Program-made: the position numbers and the translations under genes
Notes under the pieces: model-generated
Databases searched by the model: none
What the model was told of the DNA's origin: nothing
What the model saw: the letters and a program-made list of their open reading frames with translations, nothing else
Assembly (NCBI RefSeq): GCF_003628125.1
Contig: NZ_RBZU01000012.1
Coordinates: 1-64,000, forward strand
Direction of reading: 5' to 3'
From: Pararobbsia silviterrae
GTDB taxonomy: Bacteria; Pseudomonadota; Gammaproteobacteria; Burkholderiales; Burkholderiaceae
DNA length: 64,000 bases
Part shown: piece after piece, positions 1 to 8,415 of the stretch
How positions within the stretch are numbered: position 1 is the stretch's first letter
How the letters are laid out: every line of letters begins with the position of its first letter

Positions 1-717
1 TCGACATTCGCAAAATCACACCGACTCCGTAAGCCAGAGCTATAACTCGCGGGGGACACACGCTCGGCACTCTGATGAAGGAAATTCGCTTCGTTTAGTG
101 CTGAGCGTGCCTTCGGGCCGCGACGAGAAGCACAATAATCACAATGCCATTCGTCGGCCGTGCAAGCGAACCTCCGATCGAGAAATCGGGCGTCCGCTTT
201 CCATTTAGGCTGAGACGTCCCGTGACGTTGGTCAAACGCCTGCTATGGGTCGGTTGCGCCGACTGCGGCGGACCGTGACCGGCCAGGATCGGTCTCACGC
301 ATAGCGGCGCTGTACGACCACAGTCCCGCCGGCAACAGTCATCTAGGCAAGTCCCTTTGAAAGCCAGCGTGCGCCCTGCAATTGACGTCGGGCGCTGGCG
401 TTGACAGCCGTACAGGTCGCGAGCTCGCCGAATATTGACGATCACATTGATCCGAGTGTGGGCGGGCAGATATTCCCAACTGATTCAGTCGGTGACGACG
501 CGCGAGGATTGAGCGCTCGGGTACCGGCAGAACGATGCGGCGCGCCCCGTGGATGCACAGCGAATTTATGAGCGAAATATGAAAGTATGTGGCGGCGCTG
601 GCGCGATACCTTCAGGGTTTCGCCTGAACCGCACCATACGATGAACAGTCAAGTATGCATAGGCCTGATGGCCTGTGACACCGCGCGAAAGAGGGCCAAG
701 CACGCGGATACCGAATC
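1..717. other. No supported gene; left-edge intergenic sequence
   Basis: I see no convincing gene here. A 116-codon minus-strand frame (95-445) and a 62-codon one (566-754) are open, but neither resembles a family I recognise and neither has a clear ribosome binding site. The stretch sits beside a truncated DUF1016 gene, so it may be decayed accessory DNA. That is inference only. Confidence 0.5.
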
Positions 718-1410
718 TTGACGTACTTGGAAATCGGGCCGGTCGAGTACACAAAACTTCACAACGAAGTCACGCAAGTTGTTGAGTCCGCACGCCGCGC
801 GGCCGCGCGCAACGTCAACTCAATCATGACAGCGGCGTATTGGGAGGTTGGGCGACGTATCGTGAGCTGCGAGCAAAATGGACAATCGCGTGCTGGATAC
901 GGCCAGGCGTTGATTGCAAGATTGGCCGACGACCTCACGCGTCGCTTTGGACGTGGCTTTGGGCCTGCAAATTTGGCCAACATGCGCGCGTTCTATAGCG
1001 CTTGGCCTGAGGACGAAATTTTCCAGACGCCGTCTGGAAAATTGGTGGCTACCGATACACGTTCGATGGGTTCCCTAGGAGCGCGACAGTCTGACAAAGT
1101 CGCCGACGCGTCGACCATCTCACCGCGCTGTTTGCATTTGATGGCTCGATTCAAGTTGCCGTGGTCCGCCTACGTGCGTCTGCTCTCCTTGAAAACGAAA
1201 GACGCGCGCGCCTTTTACGAAACGGAAGCGCTTCGCGAAGGCTGGTCAGTGCGACAACTCGATCGCCAGATCGGCAGCCAGCTTTATGAGCGATGCCTGC
1301 TATCGCGCAACAAAGCGGCGCTCGACAGTATGAAATCACCGTCTGTTCTCGTCCCCATTTGGGCCTCCGATGAGACGATCTTGCGGGTGAGTCGGCGAGG
1401 ACACCGCTAA
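718..1410 (+). pseudogene. Truncated DUF1016/YhcG-family (PDDEXK nuclease) protein, N-terminal part only
   Basis: The 230 residues match the N-terminal half of the DUF1016 family (YhcG), whose full-length members run to about 340-380 residues and end in a PDDEXK-type nuclease domain. Recognisable family blocks are the YWEVGRRI segment near residues 41-48, the FGRGFGPANLANMR segment near 77-90, and WSAYVRLL followed by FYETEALREGWSVRQLDRQI near 149-187. After SRNKAALD the family similarity stops, and the frame ends without the nuclease domain. The start codon is TTG. No partner toxin or restriction gene is nearby. It is probably a decayed remnant, although a short N-domain-only protein cannot be excluded. 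Confidence 0.7.
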
Positions 1411-1495
1411 ACGCGTCTGACAAGCTTGAATCCATAAAGAGCGCGCGCCGCCGGCACATATTGCGTGACAAGTACGTGCAGCGGCGGAGGGTGAG

Positions 1496-2902
1496 TCACG
1501 GTTGTGCGATCGCGATCGAGTACGGCGAGCTCCCCGTCGTGAACGTTCCCGTGACCAGTGTCAGCTGGCCCGTAGACGCGTCGAGACCGAAAACGGAGAC
1601 CGAGTTGCCCGTTGTATTTGCCGTCAATACGAGGTTGCCCGCCGGGTTCAACGCGATCGAAAGCGGACCGTCACCTGCCGCAAAGGGACTGTTCGCAACG
1701 GCGGTCAACACGCCAGTGCTTGAGCTGATCTGATGGACCGAAACATTGTTGTCTGGCCCATTTGCTTGCACCGCCAAGGTGCCTGTGGAGTTGATCGCCA
1801 CCGAATACGGTGTGGTTGCCCCTGTGTCGTCGAACGGACTTCCTGCTACGGATGTCAGTACGCCGTTTGCGTCGACGTTAAAGGCGAAGATTGACATCTC
1901 GCCCGGACTCGCAACCAGTATCAGGGTGCCCGCGGGATTCACTGACACGGCGTAAGGATTGAATACCGTCCCAACTGAACTTTCCGTCACGGGTGTGAGC
2001 TGGCCGGTTTCCGTGTTGATGCTGAAAACCGAGAGCGAGTTGCCCGTTGCGTTCGCCACGAACGCCAGGGTGCCCGCTGGGTTCACCGCCACGGATTGCG
2101 GCCCTTGACCTGTGGCGAAGGGGCTGCCGCTCACTTCTGTCAATTGGCCGGAGGAAGCGTCGACACTGAACACCGAGACGTTGTTGGCGGTGCTATTCGT
2201 CACAAACGCGAGTGTGCCAGCGGGGTTCAACGCGACCGAGGTCGGTCCGCCTTGCGTCGCAAATGGACTTCCCGTGACGGGCGTGAGCGCGCCGCTTGTG
2301 GCGTCGATCTGAAATACGGAAACGTCGGAATCGTCCGAATTCGTGACGAACGCCAAGGTGCCGGCCGCATTGACGGCCACGGCAGAGGGGGCTTGCCCTG
2401 CATCGAATGGGCTGCCCGTCACAGGCGTCATCACGCCCGAGTTGGGGTCGACGATAAAGGCGGAAACGTTGTTGCTAACGTTGTTGGCCACATAGGCGAA
2501 TAGATTTCCGGCGGCGCAACTGACGTCGATCGTGCTCACGTCGTTGTTGGAAATCGACCCCGAGCCCTGAGCGATCGTACACACCTGATGGAGCGGATTT
2601 GCGCCGACGGTCACGGCGTAGGTTTCGCCGGCCGTGAGCGTCGCGGCAAACGTGAAGGCCCCATTGCTCGACACGCTGAGGTTGTTGCCGCCGTTGTCTC
2701 GCAGCACCAGCGTGGTCCCTGAGGCCAAGCCTGATACGGTGCCACCAACCGTAAAGGTGGGCGCGGTGGGGCTGCTTGCGGACGTGGATGACGCCGTGCC
2801 GTCACTGCCTCCGCATGAGGCGATGAGGAAGGCCAGGGATACCCCCGCGAACAATCGAAGCCAGCGCGCTGACGACATCCGAATAGCATCCGTTGTTTTC
2901 AT
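1496..2902 (-). CDS. Beta-propeller lipoprotein (YncE/lactonase-like repeats)
   Basis: This 468-residue protein starts with a lipoprotein signal peptide: a hydrophobic stretch ending in LIASC with the lipidation cysteine at residue 30, followed by a Ser/Thr-rich linker. The rest is built of about seven repeats of roughly 45 residues, each with the pattern NPAGTLAFV, then SVF, then SGQLTPV and GSPF. That is typical of 6-phosphogluconolactonase-like (YncE-type) beta-propellers. An N-terminal segment (about 50-130) resembles a carboxypeptidase-regulatory-like or Ig-like fold before the propeller. Such proteins are usually surface or periplasmic and of unknown substrate, and lactonase activity should not be assumed. 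It stands alone with no operon partner. Confidence 0.8.
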   Translation of the reverse strand: MKTTDAIRMSSARWLRLFAGVSLAFLIASCGGSDGTASSTSASSPTAPTFTVGGTVSGLASGTTLVLRDNGGNNLSVSSNGAFTFAATLTAGETYAVTVGANPLHQVCTIAQGSGSISNNDVSTIDVSCAAGNLFAYVANNVSNNVSAFIVDPNSGVMTPVTGSPFDAGQAPSAVAVNAAGTLAFVTNSDDSDVSVFQIDATSGALTPVTGSPFATQGGPTSVALNPAGTLAFVTNSTANNVSVFSVDASSGQLTEVSGSPFATGQGPQSVAVNPAGTLAFVANATGNSLSVFSINTETGQLTPVTESSVGTVFNPYAVSVNPAGTLILVASPGEMSIFAFNVDANGVLTSVAGSPFDDTGATTPYSVAINSTGTLAVQANGPDNNVSVHQISSSTGVLTAVANSPFAAGDGPLSIALNPAGNLVLTANTTGNSVSVFGLDASTGQLTLVTGTFTTGSSPYSIAIAQP

Positions 2903-3718
2903 CTGTCTGATCCCTATGCGCTAGGTCGCATGATCGAATGACCCGACGGCGGGCCCTTCGAGCACTCTGCGGTTTGACAGCGAGCCGCACGCACCGCGTC
3001 GATATTGTGACCCCGCGACGCCCCCCGTTTTTTGCGCGACGTTACCCAATCTTCAGGGAGAGCGCCATACGCTAAATTGGGTAGATTGCGCGCCGAGTTC
3101 GAGCGCGCGCGGGCAACGCTTTCGCTGAAGATCGCGGACAAGTCGGTAGCAGGGTGACGGTGTTCCACAGTCGCTTGTCACGCTTTCTACGGTCCAATTC
3201 AAGTCGAGGAACGGACAATCAACAGTGAGCGGCGATGGTCCGTTCGGGGTCGTCAAGCGTCAGCCGATGAGGCGCTGACGGGTTTGAGTGTCGTGGCGGT
3301 GCCAAAGTCGGTCGACGTGAACGGATGACAAGAAACACGAACCGAATAACCGACATGGAAAATCGTAATTCGGTGCCATGGGCAGTTGTTGCCAAAGGAA
3401 TCGACCATGTCGTGCGCGGCGGTCTAAGGAAACCCGGCGATCATGTTTAGCAGCACGGCACGATCCCTCAGTCGACACGTCGCGATCTGTAAGTTGAGGT
3501 TGTCATGAAGTGCGCACGCTCAGCGGGTGACGCGGGGGGCGTTGCTGCACCCACACGTGTCGTGCGCGAGGCTGGATCGAGCCTACGCCGCCGCTATCGG
3601 ATGGGCTATTGGAAAGTGGCGAATCTCGAACCAGCGCGGCCGGCCCGCTCAACCGCGCCGCAGCTCCGCTGAGCGCCGCCTATCCCGTGCACCCCACCCG
3701 ATTCAGATCAGCCCACAC
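2903..3718. other. 816-bp gap without a recognised gene
   Basis: The gap lies between the upstream side of the lipoprotein gene and the downstream side of the TonB receptor gene. Several short frames are open in it, but none has a ribosome binding site together with recognisable protein content. I see no tRNA, no Fur-like site and no strong terminator hairpin. Some promoter for the lipoprotein must lie at its left end. Confidence 0.5.
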
Positions 3719-6169
3719 TCACCAGTCGTATTTCGCCGTTGCGATGACCGAACGTTCGAGGCCGTAATAGCAGCCGTTGACGCAGGTCTGCACGTACTTG
3801 CGATCGAGGAGATTTTGCGCGTTGAGCCCGAGCGTGACGCCGCGCAGGCGCGGGTCGATCCGGCTCAGGTCGTAGTGAAGCGCGAGGTCCACGATGGTGA
3901 ACGACGCGACCCGCTCGGTGTTGGATTGATCGAGCGTCGAGCCCGTGAAGCGCACGCCGAGCCCGAGACCGAGACCCGCGAGTGGGCCGCGGTGCAGATC
4001 GTATTCACCCCATGCCGAAACGGCGTTCAGCGGTACCGCGTAAATCCGGTACCCCTGGTCGCCATTGTTCGATTTGGCCACCACGGCATGCGTGTAGGTA
4101 TACGAAGCAATGATCTTGAAGTCTTCCGTCAGATTGGCGCGTGCTTCGAGTTCGGCGCCGCGCGAGCGCACCTCGCCGGTCTGGATGCTGTTGTCGGGGT
4201 TATTCGGGTCCTGAGTGAGCTCATGTTGCTGACGGATGTCGAACAGCGAGGCTGTCACGAGCAAATCGGTGTTCTTCGGCTGATATTTGATGCCGATTTC
4301 GTATTGCTGGCCTGTCGTAGGCACGAAGGCTTGCCCGTACGCATTGGTGCCGACAGTGGGTTGAAACGAGGTCGAATAGCTCGCGTACGGCGCAATGCCG
4401 TTATCGAACAGATAGAGCAGGCCCGCACGCCATGTGAACGCATGATCGTGCTGGGTGCTCGAGGTATTTGCGATCTCGTCGTCCGTCGACGTGCTCGCGG
4501 CGTCCTCGCGCACGCCGAGCGTCGCGAACCAGTGACCGATGTTGAGCTGATCCTGTGCGTAGACGCCGACCTGATTGATCGACTGACGGTTGCGCAAATA
4601 GTAGTCGCTGTCCGTATACGCCGGCAGCGTCATCGTATAGTTCGGATTCAGGATGTCCTGCGAAGGCGCATCCGCATCCGCTTCGAGATCGTGCGTGACC
4701 GTGTGCTGGTAATCGAGGCCGAACAGCACCTTGTGCTTGAGCGGGCCCGTGTCGAACGTGGCCTGCGCCTGGTTGTCGAGCACGAAGCTATTGTCGGTGC
4801 TCTCGTCCATGAATTTGTCGCGCACCAGACTCGTGCCAGAGAGACTGTCGCCCTGGACGCTGTCGAACTCGAAGCCGATATGCTGGAACCGCAGGTTCTG
4901 GCGGACCGTCCAGACATCGTTGAAAACGTGCTGGAACTGATAGCCGATATAAGCCTGAGTGCTCGATGTCGTGTTGAAGCCGAGATCGCCCGAGTAGAAA
5001 TCATAGGGAATCTGGCCCGCCGCATTCGGTAATACCGTGCCAAGCGCGGGCAGCTTGTTCCAGAAGCCCATGTTCGGATCGCGACGATAGTCGGCCATCA
5101 GCGTGAATGTGGTCGCGGCATCGGGCTTCCAGGTGATGGACGGCGCAATCTCGAGCCGCTTGTTGCGCGTGTTGTCGACCTGCGAGCCCGTGTCGAGTCC
5201 CACCGCCGTGAGCCGGTACAGCCATCGATGATCGGCATCGAGCGGGCCGCTGAAGTCGAAGCCCGCGCTCAAATGGCCCCAGTTGCCCACCTGCGTGAAG
5301 ATTTCGTGAAGCGGCTCGTCGGTCGGCTTCTTCGTGACATAGCTGACCAGCCCCCCCGGCGAAAGCTGCCCGTAGAGGACCGATGCGGGTCCTTTCAGAA
5401 TTTCGATGCGGTCGAGCATGTACGGATCGTAGGCGGCTGCGATAAACGTGCCGTTGACGAGCGGCAGGCCGTCCAGGTATTCGGTGCGTCCGATGCCGCG
5501 CACGACGGTCTGCGAATCGAGCTTGGTATCGGCGCCGTTCATGTCGGTGACGACGCCGGTCGAATACCGGAACGCCTGATTGACGCTCGTGTTGACGCCC
5601 TGATCGTCCATTTGGTCGCGCGTGATCTCGCTCACTGTTTGCGGCGTCACGAGCAGCGGCGTATCCGTTTTCGTCGCGACGGTACTGCGCTGCGCGACAT
5701 AGCCCACGCCCGGGCCGTCGGGATTTTGCGCGTCGGCGCCCGCGTTGACGTTGACGGTCGGCAGGCGCACCTCGTCGGGCACAAGCGGCGGCGCACTGAC
5801 CGGCGCGGGCACGAGTGTGTAGCCGGCGTCGGTCTTGCCGATCGCATAGCCGCTGCCGGCCAGCAGCGTATCGAAGCCCTGTTCGATGCCGTAGGTGCCG
5901 TGCAGACCCTGGCTCGTGCGGCCTTTGAGCCGGTCTGCGTCATATGACAGCGCGACGTGCGATTGCTGGGCGAAACGCGCGAGCGTATCGATCAGATCGC
6001 CGGCCGGGATGTCGTAGGTCGCGTCCGCCGGTGCGGCTTCGGCGCGTGCCGATGTATCGAGCAGCGCGGGTGCCGGACCCAGCAGCGCGATTTGCACGGC
6101 GAGCACGGCGGCACGCTGGCGCAGCGTGGGGCGAGGCATGGGAACGGCGGTTAAGCGGCGGGCCTGCAT
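3719..6169 (-). CDS. TonB-dependent siderophore receptor with N-terminal STN signalling domain
   Basis: Outer-membrane receptor for a ferric siderophore, about 816 residues. After a signal peptide, an STN (secretin/TonB short N-terminus) domain spans roughly residues 45-115 (YDIPAGDLIDTLARFAQQ). The plug follows, with an RGIGRTEYLDG segment and the LDRIEILKGPASVLYG motif, then a 22-strand-type barrel ending in the aromatic YDW. The STN domain normally contacts a FecR-type protein in the periplasm to signal ligand binding, and fecR and fecI lie immediately upstream on the same strand. I chose the ATG at 6169 because AGAGGA precedes it; an upstream in-frame start at 6232 would add 21 residues and lacks a good site. 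The ligand cannot be read from sequence; barrel relatives bind hydroxamates or mixed siderophores. Confidence 0.9.
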   Translation of the reverse strand: MQARRLTAVPMPRPTLRQRAAVLAVQIALLGPAPALLDTSARAEAAPADATYDIPAGDLIDTLARFAQQSHVALSYDADRLKGRTSQGLHGTYGIEQGFDTLLAGSGYAIGKTDAGYTLVPAPVSAPPLVPDEVRLPTVNVNAGADAQNPDGPGVGYVAQRSTVATKTDTPLLVTPQTVSEITRDQMDDQGVNTSVNQAFRYSTGVVTDMNGADTKLDSQTVVRGIGRTEYLDGLPLVNGTFIAAAYDPYMLDRIEILKGPASVLYGQLSPGGLVSYVTKKPTDEPLHEIFTQVGNWGHLSAGFDFSGPLDADHRWLYRLTAVGLDTGSQVDNTRNKRLEIAPSITWKPDAATTFTLMADYRRDPNMGFWNKLPALGTVLPNAAGQIPYDFYSGDLGFNTTSSTQAYIGYQFQHVFNDVWTVRQNLRFQHIGFEFDSVQGDSLSGTSLVRDKFMDESTDNSFVLDNQAQATFDTGPLKHKVLFGLDYQHTVTHDLEADADAPSQDILNPNYTMTLPAYTDSDYYLRNRQSINQVGVYAQDQLNIGHWFATLGVREDAASTSTDDEIANTSSTQHDHAFTWRAGLLYLFDNGIAPYASYSTSFQPTVGTNAYGQAFVPTTGQQYEIGIKYQPKNTDLLVTASLFDIRQQHELTQDPNNPDNSIQTGEVRSRGAELEARANLTEDFKIIASYTYTHAVVAKSNNGDQGYRIYAVPLNAVSAWGEYDLHRGPLAGLGLGLGVRFTGSTLDQSNTERVASFTIVDLALHYDLSRIDPRLRGVTLGLNAQNLLDRKYVQTCVNGCYYGLERSVIATAKYDW

Positions 6170-6436
6170 GATGAGCGGAGTCCTCTGTCGTTGAGATCGG
6201 GCGTCGATCGACGAAAGCAGGCGCTGACCCACGCAGGTACCCGTTAGCGGTGAACCGGGTCCGGAGGGACCTTGCTTGACGCGGCGTCGCGGCCCATGTT
6301 TTCGTCGTTTCAGAGAGGTAGGACGGACGAGATTTCAAAACGCGAACCCGCGCCCGTCAGGTCGCGACTCAATTGATGGGGCTGAACGGGCTGAGGCGAG
6401 TCAGTGGTGTGGGCGAATCGCGCCGATCGAAGGCAT

Positions 6437-7468
6437 TCAGCGGGCCGGCGCATCGATGATCACGAGCCACGGCGTGAACTCGCGAATCCGGATCATCGGC
6501 AGGCTGTCGGCGAGCAGTTGCAGGGACCGGTCCGTGTCGTCGAGCGGCAGCACCGCCGCGACGTTGAGCCCCTCGATTTGCGCGCGGTCGTAGACGATGG
6601 CGCCGCGTCGATACCGATTGAGCTCATCGAGTACCTCCGGCAGCGGCCGGTTGCGTACGACGAGGTCGTGCGAGGCCCAGGCCGCTTCGAGGCTGCGCGC
6701 ATCAACGGGTTCGAGCGGACCCGTGCCGTCGGCCGTGATCCGCAGATGCTGGCCGGCCTCGACGAATACCGCCTCGTTGCTATTCGCCCGGATCTCGGCC
6801 TTGGTCTGTACCGCGACCCGCGATTGCAGCATGCTGAGGTCGGTGACGCCGTCGTGCCGCTCGACGACAAAGCGCGTACCGAGAGCGCGAATCGTGCCTT
6901 CGCCAGTTTCGACGACGAACGGCCGCTCCACGTCATGCGCGACTTCGACGAGGATCTCGCCCTGTACGAGCGCGAGCGTGCGTCGCTTCGTATCGAAGCG
7001 GATATCGACCGCGCTGTCTGCGGCAAGCGTGATGCGCGAGCCATCGGGCAGCGTTTGCGTTTGCCAGTGTCCCGTGCTCGTGCGCAGATCGGCGCTCAGA
7101 TAGGCCAGCGGGTTGTGCGCGATCCATAGCCAGGTGGGCAGGCCGATCGCGCAGGCGAGGGCAATCGACGCGATCACCTTGCGCGCTCGCGCCGGGCGTG
7201 CGCGTCGCGCGGCGTTCAGCGCGCTGCGCGCCGGGCCCGGGCGTCCGCCCGCTACGGTGCGAACCTGCTCGATACGACCGACGAGATCCTGCATGCGTGC
7301 GGCAGCCCGTGCATGGCGCGGGTCTTCACGCGTCCAGGCCTCGAAGTCCGCGCGCAGTTGCTCGCGTTCGGCGTCACTGCCCGCACCGAGCCGCACGATC
7401 CATTCGGCGGCCTGGGCCGTGATCGCGTCGGGTATGGCGTTGCGGGACGTGGAGGTGGACCGCTCCAT
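6437..7468 (-). CDS. fecR: FecR-family transmembrane anti-sigma regulator
   Basis: This 343-residue protein has the standard FecR order. An N-terminal cytoplasmic DUF4880-type domain (about 15-70, with WIVRLGAG and FEAWTREDPRHARA) binds the sigma factor. One transmembrane helix follows near 98-117, then a periplasmic FecR domain (about 130-230, TLPDGSRITLAADSAV) and a C-terminal secretin/STN-like DUF4974 domain. It should relay the signal from the STN domain of the neighbouring receptor to the sigma factor encoded 2 bp upstream. The near-contact with fecI indicates translational coupling. About 270 bp separate its stop from the receptor start, so the receptor may have its own FecI-dependent promoter there. 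Confidence 0.92.
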   Translation of the reverse strand: MERSTSTSRNAIPDAITAQAAEWIVRLGAGSDAEREQLRADFEAWTREDPRHARAAARMQDLVGRIEQVRTVAGGRPGPARSALNAARRARPARARKVIASIALACAIGLPTWLWIAHNPLAYLSADLRTSTGHWQTQTLPDGSRITLAADSAVDIRFDTKRRTLALVQGEILVEVAHDVERPFVVETGEGTIRALGTRFVVERHDGVTDLSMLQSRVAVQTKAEIRANSNEAVFVEAGQHLRITADGTGPLEPVDARSLEAAWASHDLVVRNRPLPEVLDELNRYRRGAIVYDRAQIEGLNVAAVLPLDDTDRSLQLLADSLPMIRIREFTPWLVIIDAPAR

Positions 7469-7470
7469 CG

Positions 7471-7986
7471 TCAGCAGTCGAAAATCCGGTGACAGCAGAG
7501 CAGTGCCCGCGTCAGATACTTTTGAACCATGCGTATGGAGATACCCATACGCGTGGCGACATTCGCCTGGCTTTCGCCATCGACGTAGTGCAGTTGAAAC
7601 GCCTCGCGCGCTTTCTCCGGCAACGCTTCGAAAACCCGCACGAGTTCATGGAGCGCATCCACCGCCGCGAGCACGGCTTCGGGGCTGGCCATTTCGCAGG
7701 TCGACGCGTGCGCAGCGGCGAGTTCGGACAGGTACACCTGTTCGATACGTTGGCGCCGGCTATGGTCGATCAACAGGCGCCGCGCTGTCGTCGCGAGAAA
7801 CGCGCGCGGCTCGGCAATACCGATCAGCAGATCGCGCGCGCCGAGAATCCGCACGAACGTATCGTGCGCGATATCGGCGGCCAGTTCGCCGCAGCCGACC
7901 TTTTTGCGCAACCAGCCTCTAAGCCAACCATGGTGATCGCTGTAAAGCTCGCTGAGCGCCGAGCTGGGGCTGTCGAGTCGGGTCAC
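7471..7986 (-). CDS. fecI: FecI-type ECF sigma factor
   Basis: This 171-residue group IV (ECF, iron-starvation type) sigma factor has region 2 near residues 15-80 (ADIAHDTFVRIL, then RAFLATTARRLLIDHSRR) and region 4 near 110-165 (LPEKAREAFQLHYVDGESQANVATRMGIS). The start is GTG; no in-frame ATG lies nearby. A Fur-box-like sequence at 8005-8023 sits just upstream, so iron should repress it. It precedes fecR by 2 bp, and the receptor gene that it presumably transcribes follows. Known biology of the family: FecI recruits RNA polymerase to the receptor promoter once the receptor and FecR signal ligand binding. Confidence 0.92.
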   Translation of the reverse strand: MTRLDSPSSALSELYSDHHGWLRGWLRKKVGCGELAADIAHDTFVRILGARDLLIGIAEPRAFLATTARRLLIDHSRRQRIEQVYLSELAAAHASTCEMASPEAVLAAVDALHELVRVFEALPEKAREAFQLHYVDGESQANVATRMGISIRMVQKYLTRALLCCHRIFDC

Positions 7987-8415
7987 GATGGCGGCGTCGA
8001 ATATGCAAATGAGAATTATTATTGATTATAACGAGGCAAGCCCACGCGGTCCATCGCCACATCCAATGCGTCGCCAATCCATTGGCGCTAGGCAAATGCG
8101 CTTTCGATGAACGTCGGGTTTGACACTGTGCACTGTGGATTCAACCCGTCGATGCAACACACTTGAGCCCGTATGAACGGCAGGCGTCTTGCCATGAAGC
8201 AAAGCCGACGGATTGACTATTCGGACCGAGATCGGCCGGATGCGGGCCCGTCGCAGCCTTTCGGCGACGGGATACGGTCGACCGTCGTCGGCTTGAAAGC
8301 AGCCGCGCTTGATTCGATCACACGGCATGGATGGCTTCGGCCGTCATCGGCTCGTTGCCGAACTGTTTAAGTCGCGTGGTCACGACTCACGGCTCGCCGC
8401 ACGGTTTAGCAGCGG
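7987..8415. other. Intergenic region between fhuB-like and fecI genes
   Basis: This 429-bp stretch is downstream of the FhuB-type gene and upstream of fecI, all on the minus strand. It holds the Fur-like site listed separately. I see no gene in it; in particular no FhuC-type ATPase follows the permease. Confidence 0.6.
8005..8023 (-). promoter_or_regulatory. Fur-box-like operator upstream of fecI
   Basis: The 19 bp GCAAATGAGAATTATTATT match the classical Fur box (GATAATGATAATCATTATC) at 14 of 19 positions by eye. The site lies about 20 bp upstream of the fecI GTG start, in an AT-rich island within GC-rich DNA. It is well placed for iron-dependent repression of fecI-fecR. Confidence 0.75.

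Noticed and set aside
95-445. 116-codon minus-strand frame
   Set aside because: No recognisable family, no clear ribosome binding site and a composition unlike the nearby genes; chance or decayed sequence is more likely.
3527-5032. 501-codon plus-strand frame inside the TonB receptor gene
   Set aside because: Antisense to a clearly identified receptor; long frames opposite GC-rich genes are expected, and the translation is low-complexity Arg/Val/Glu-rich.
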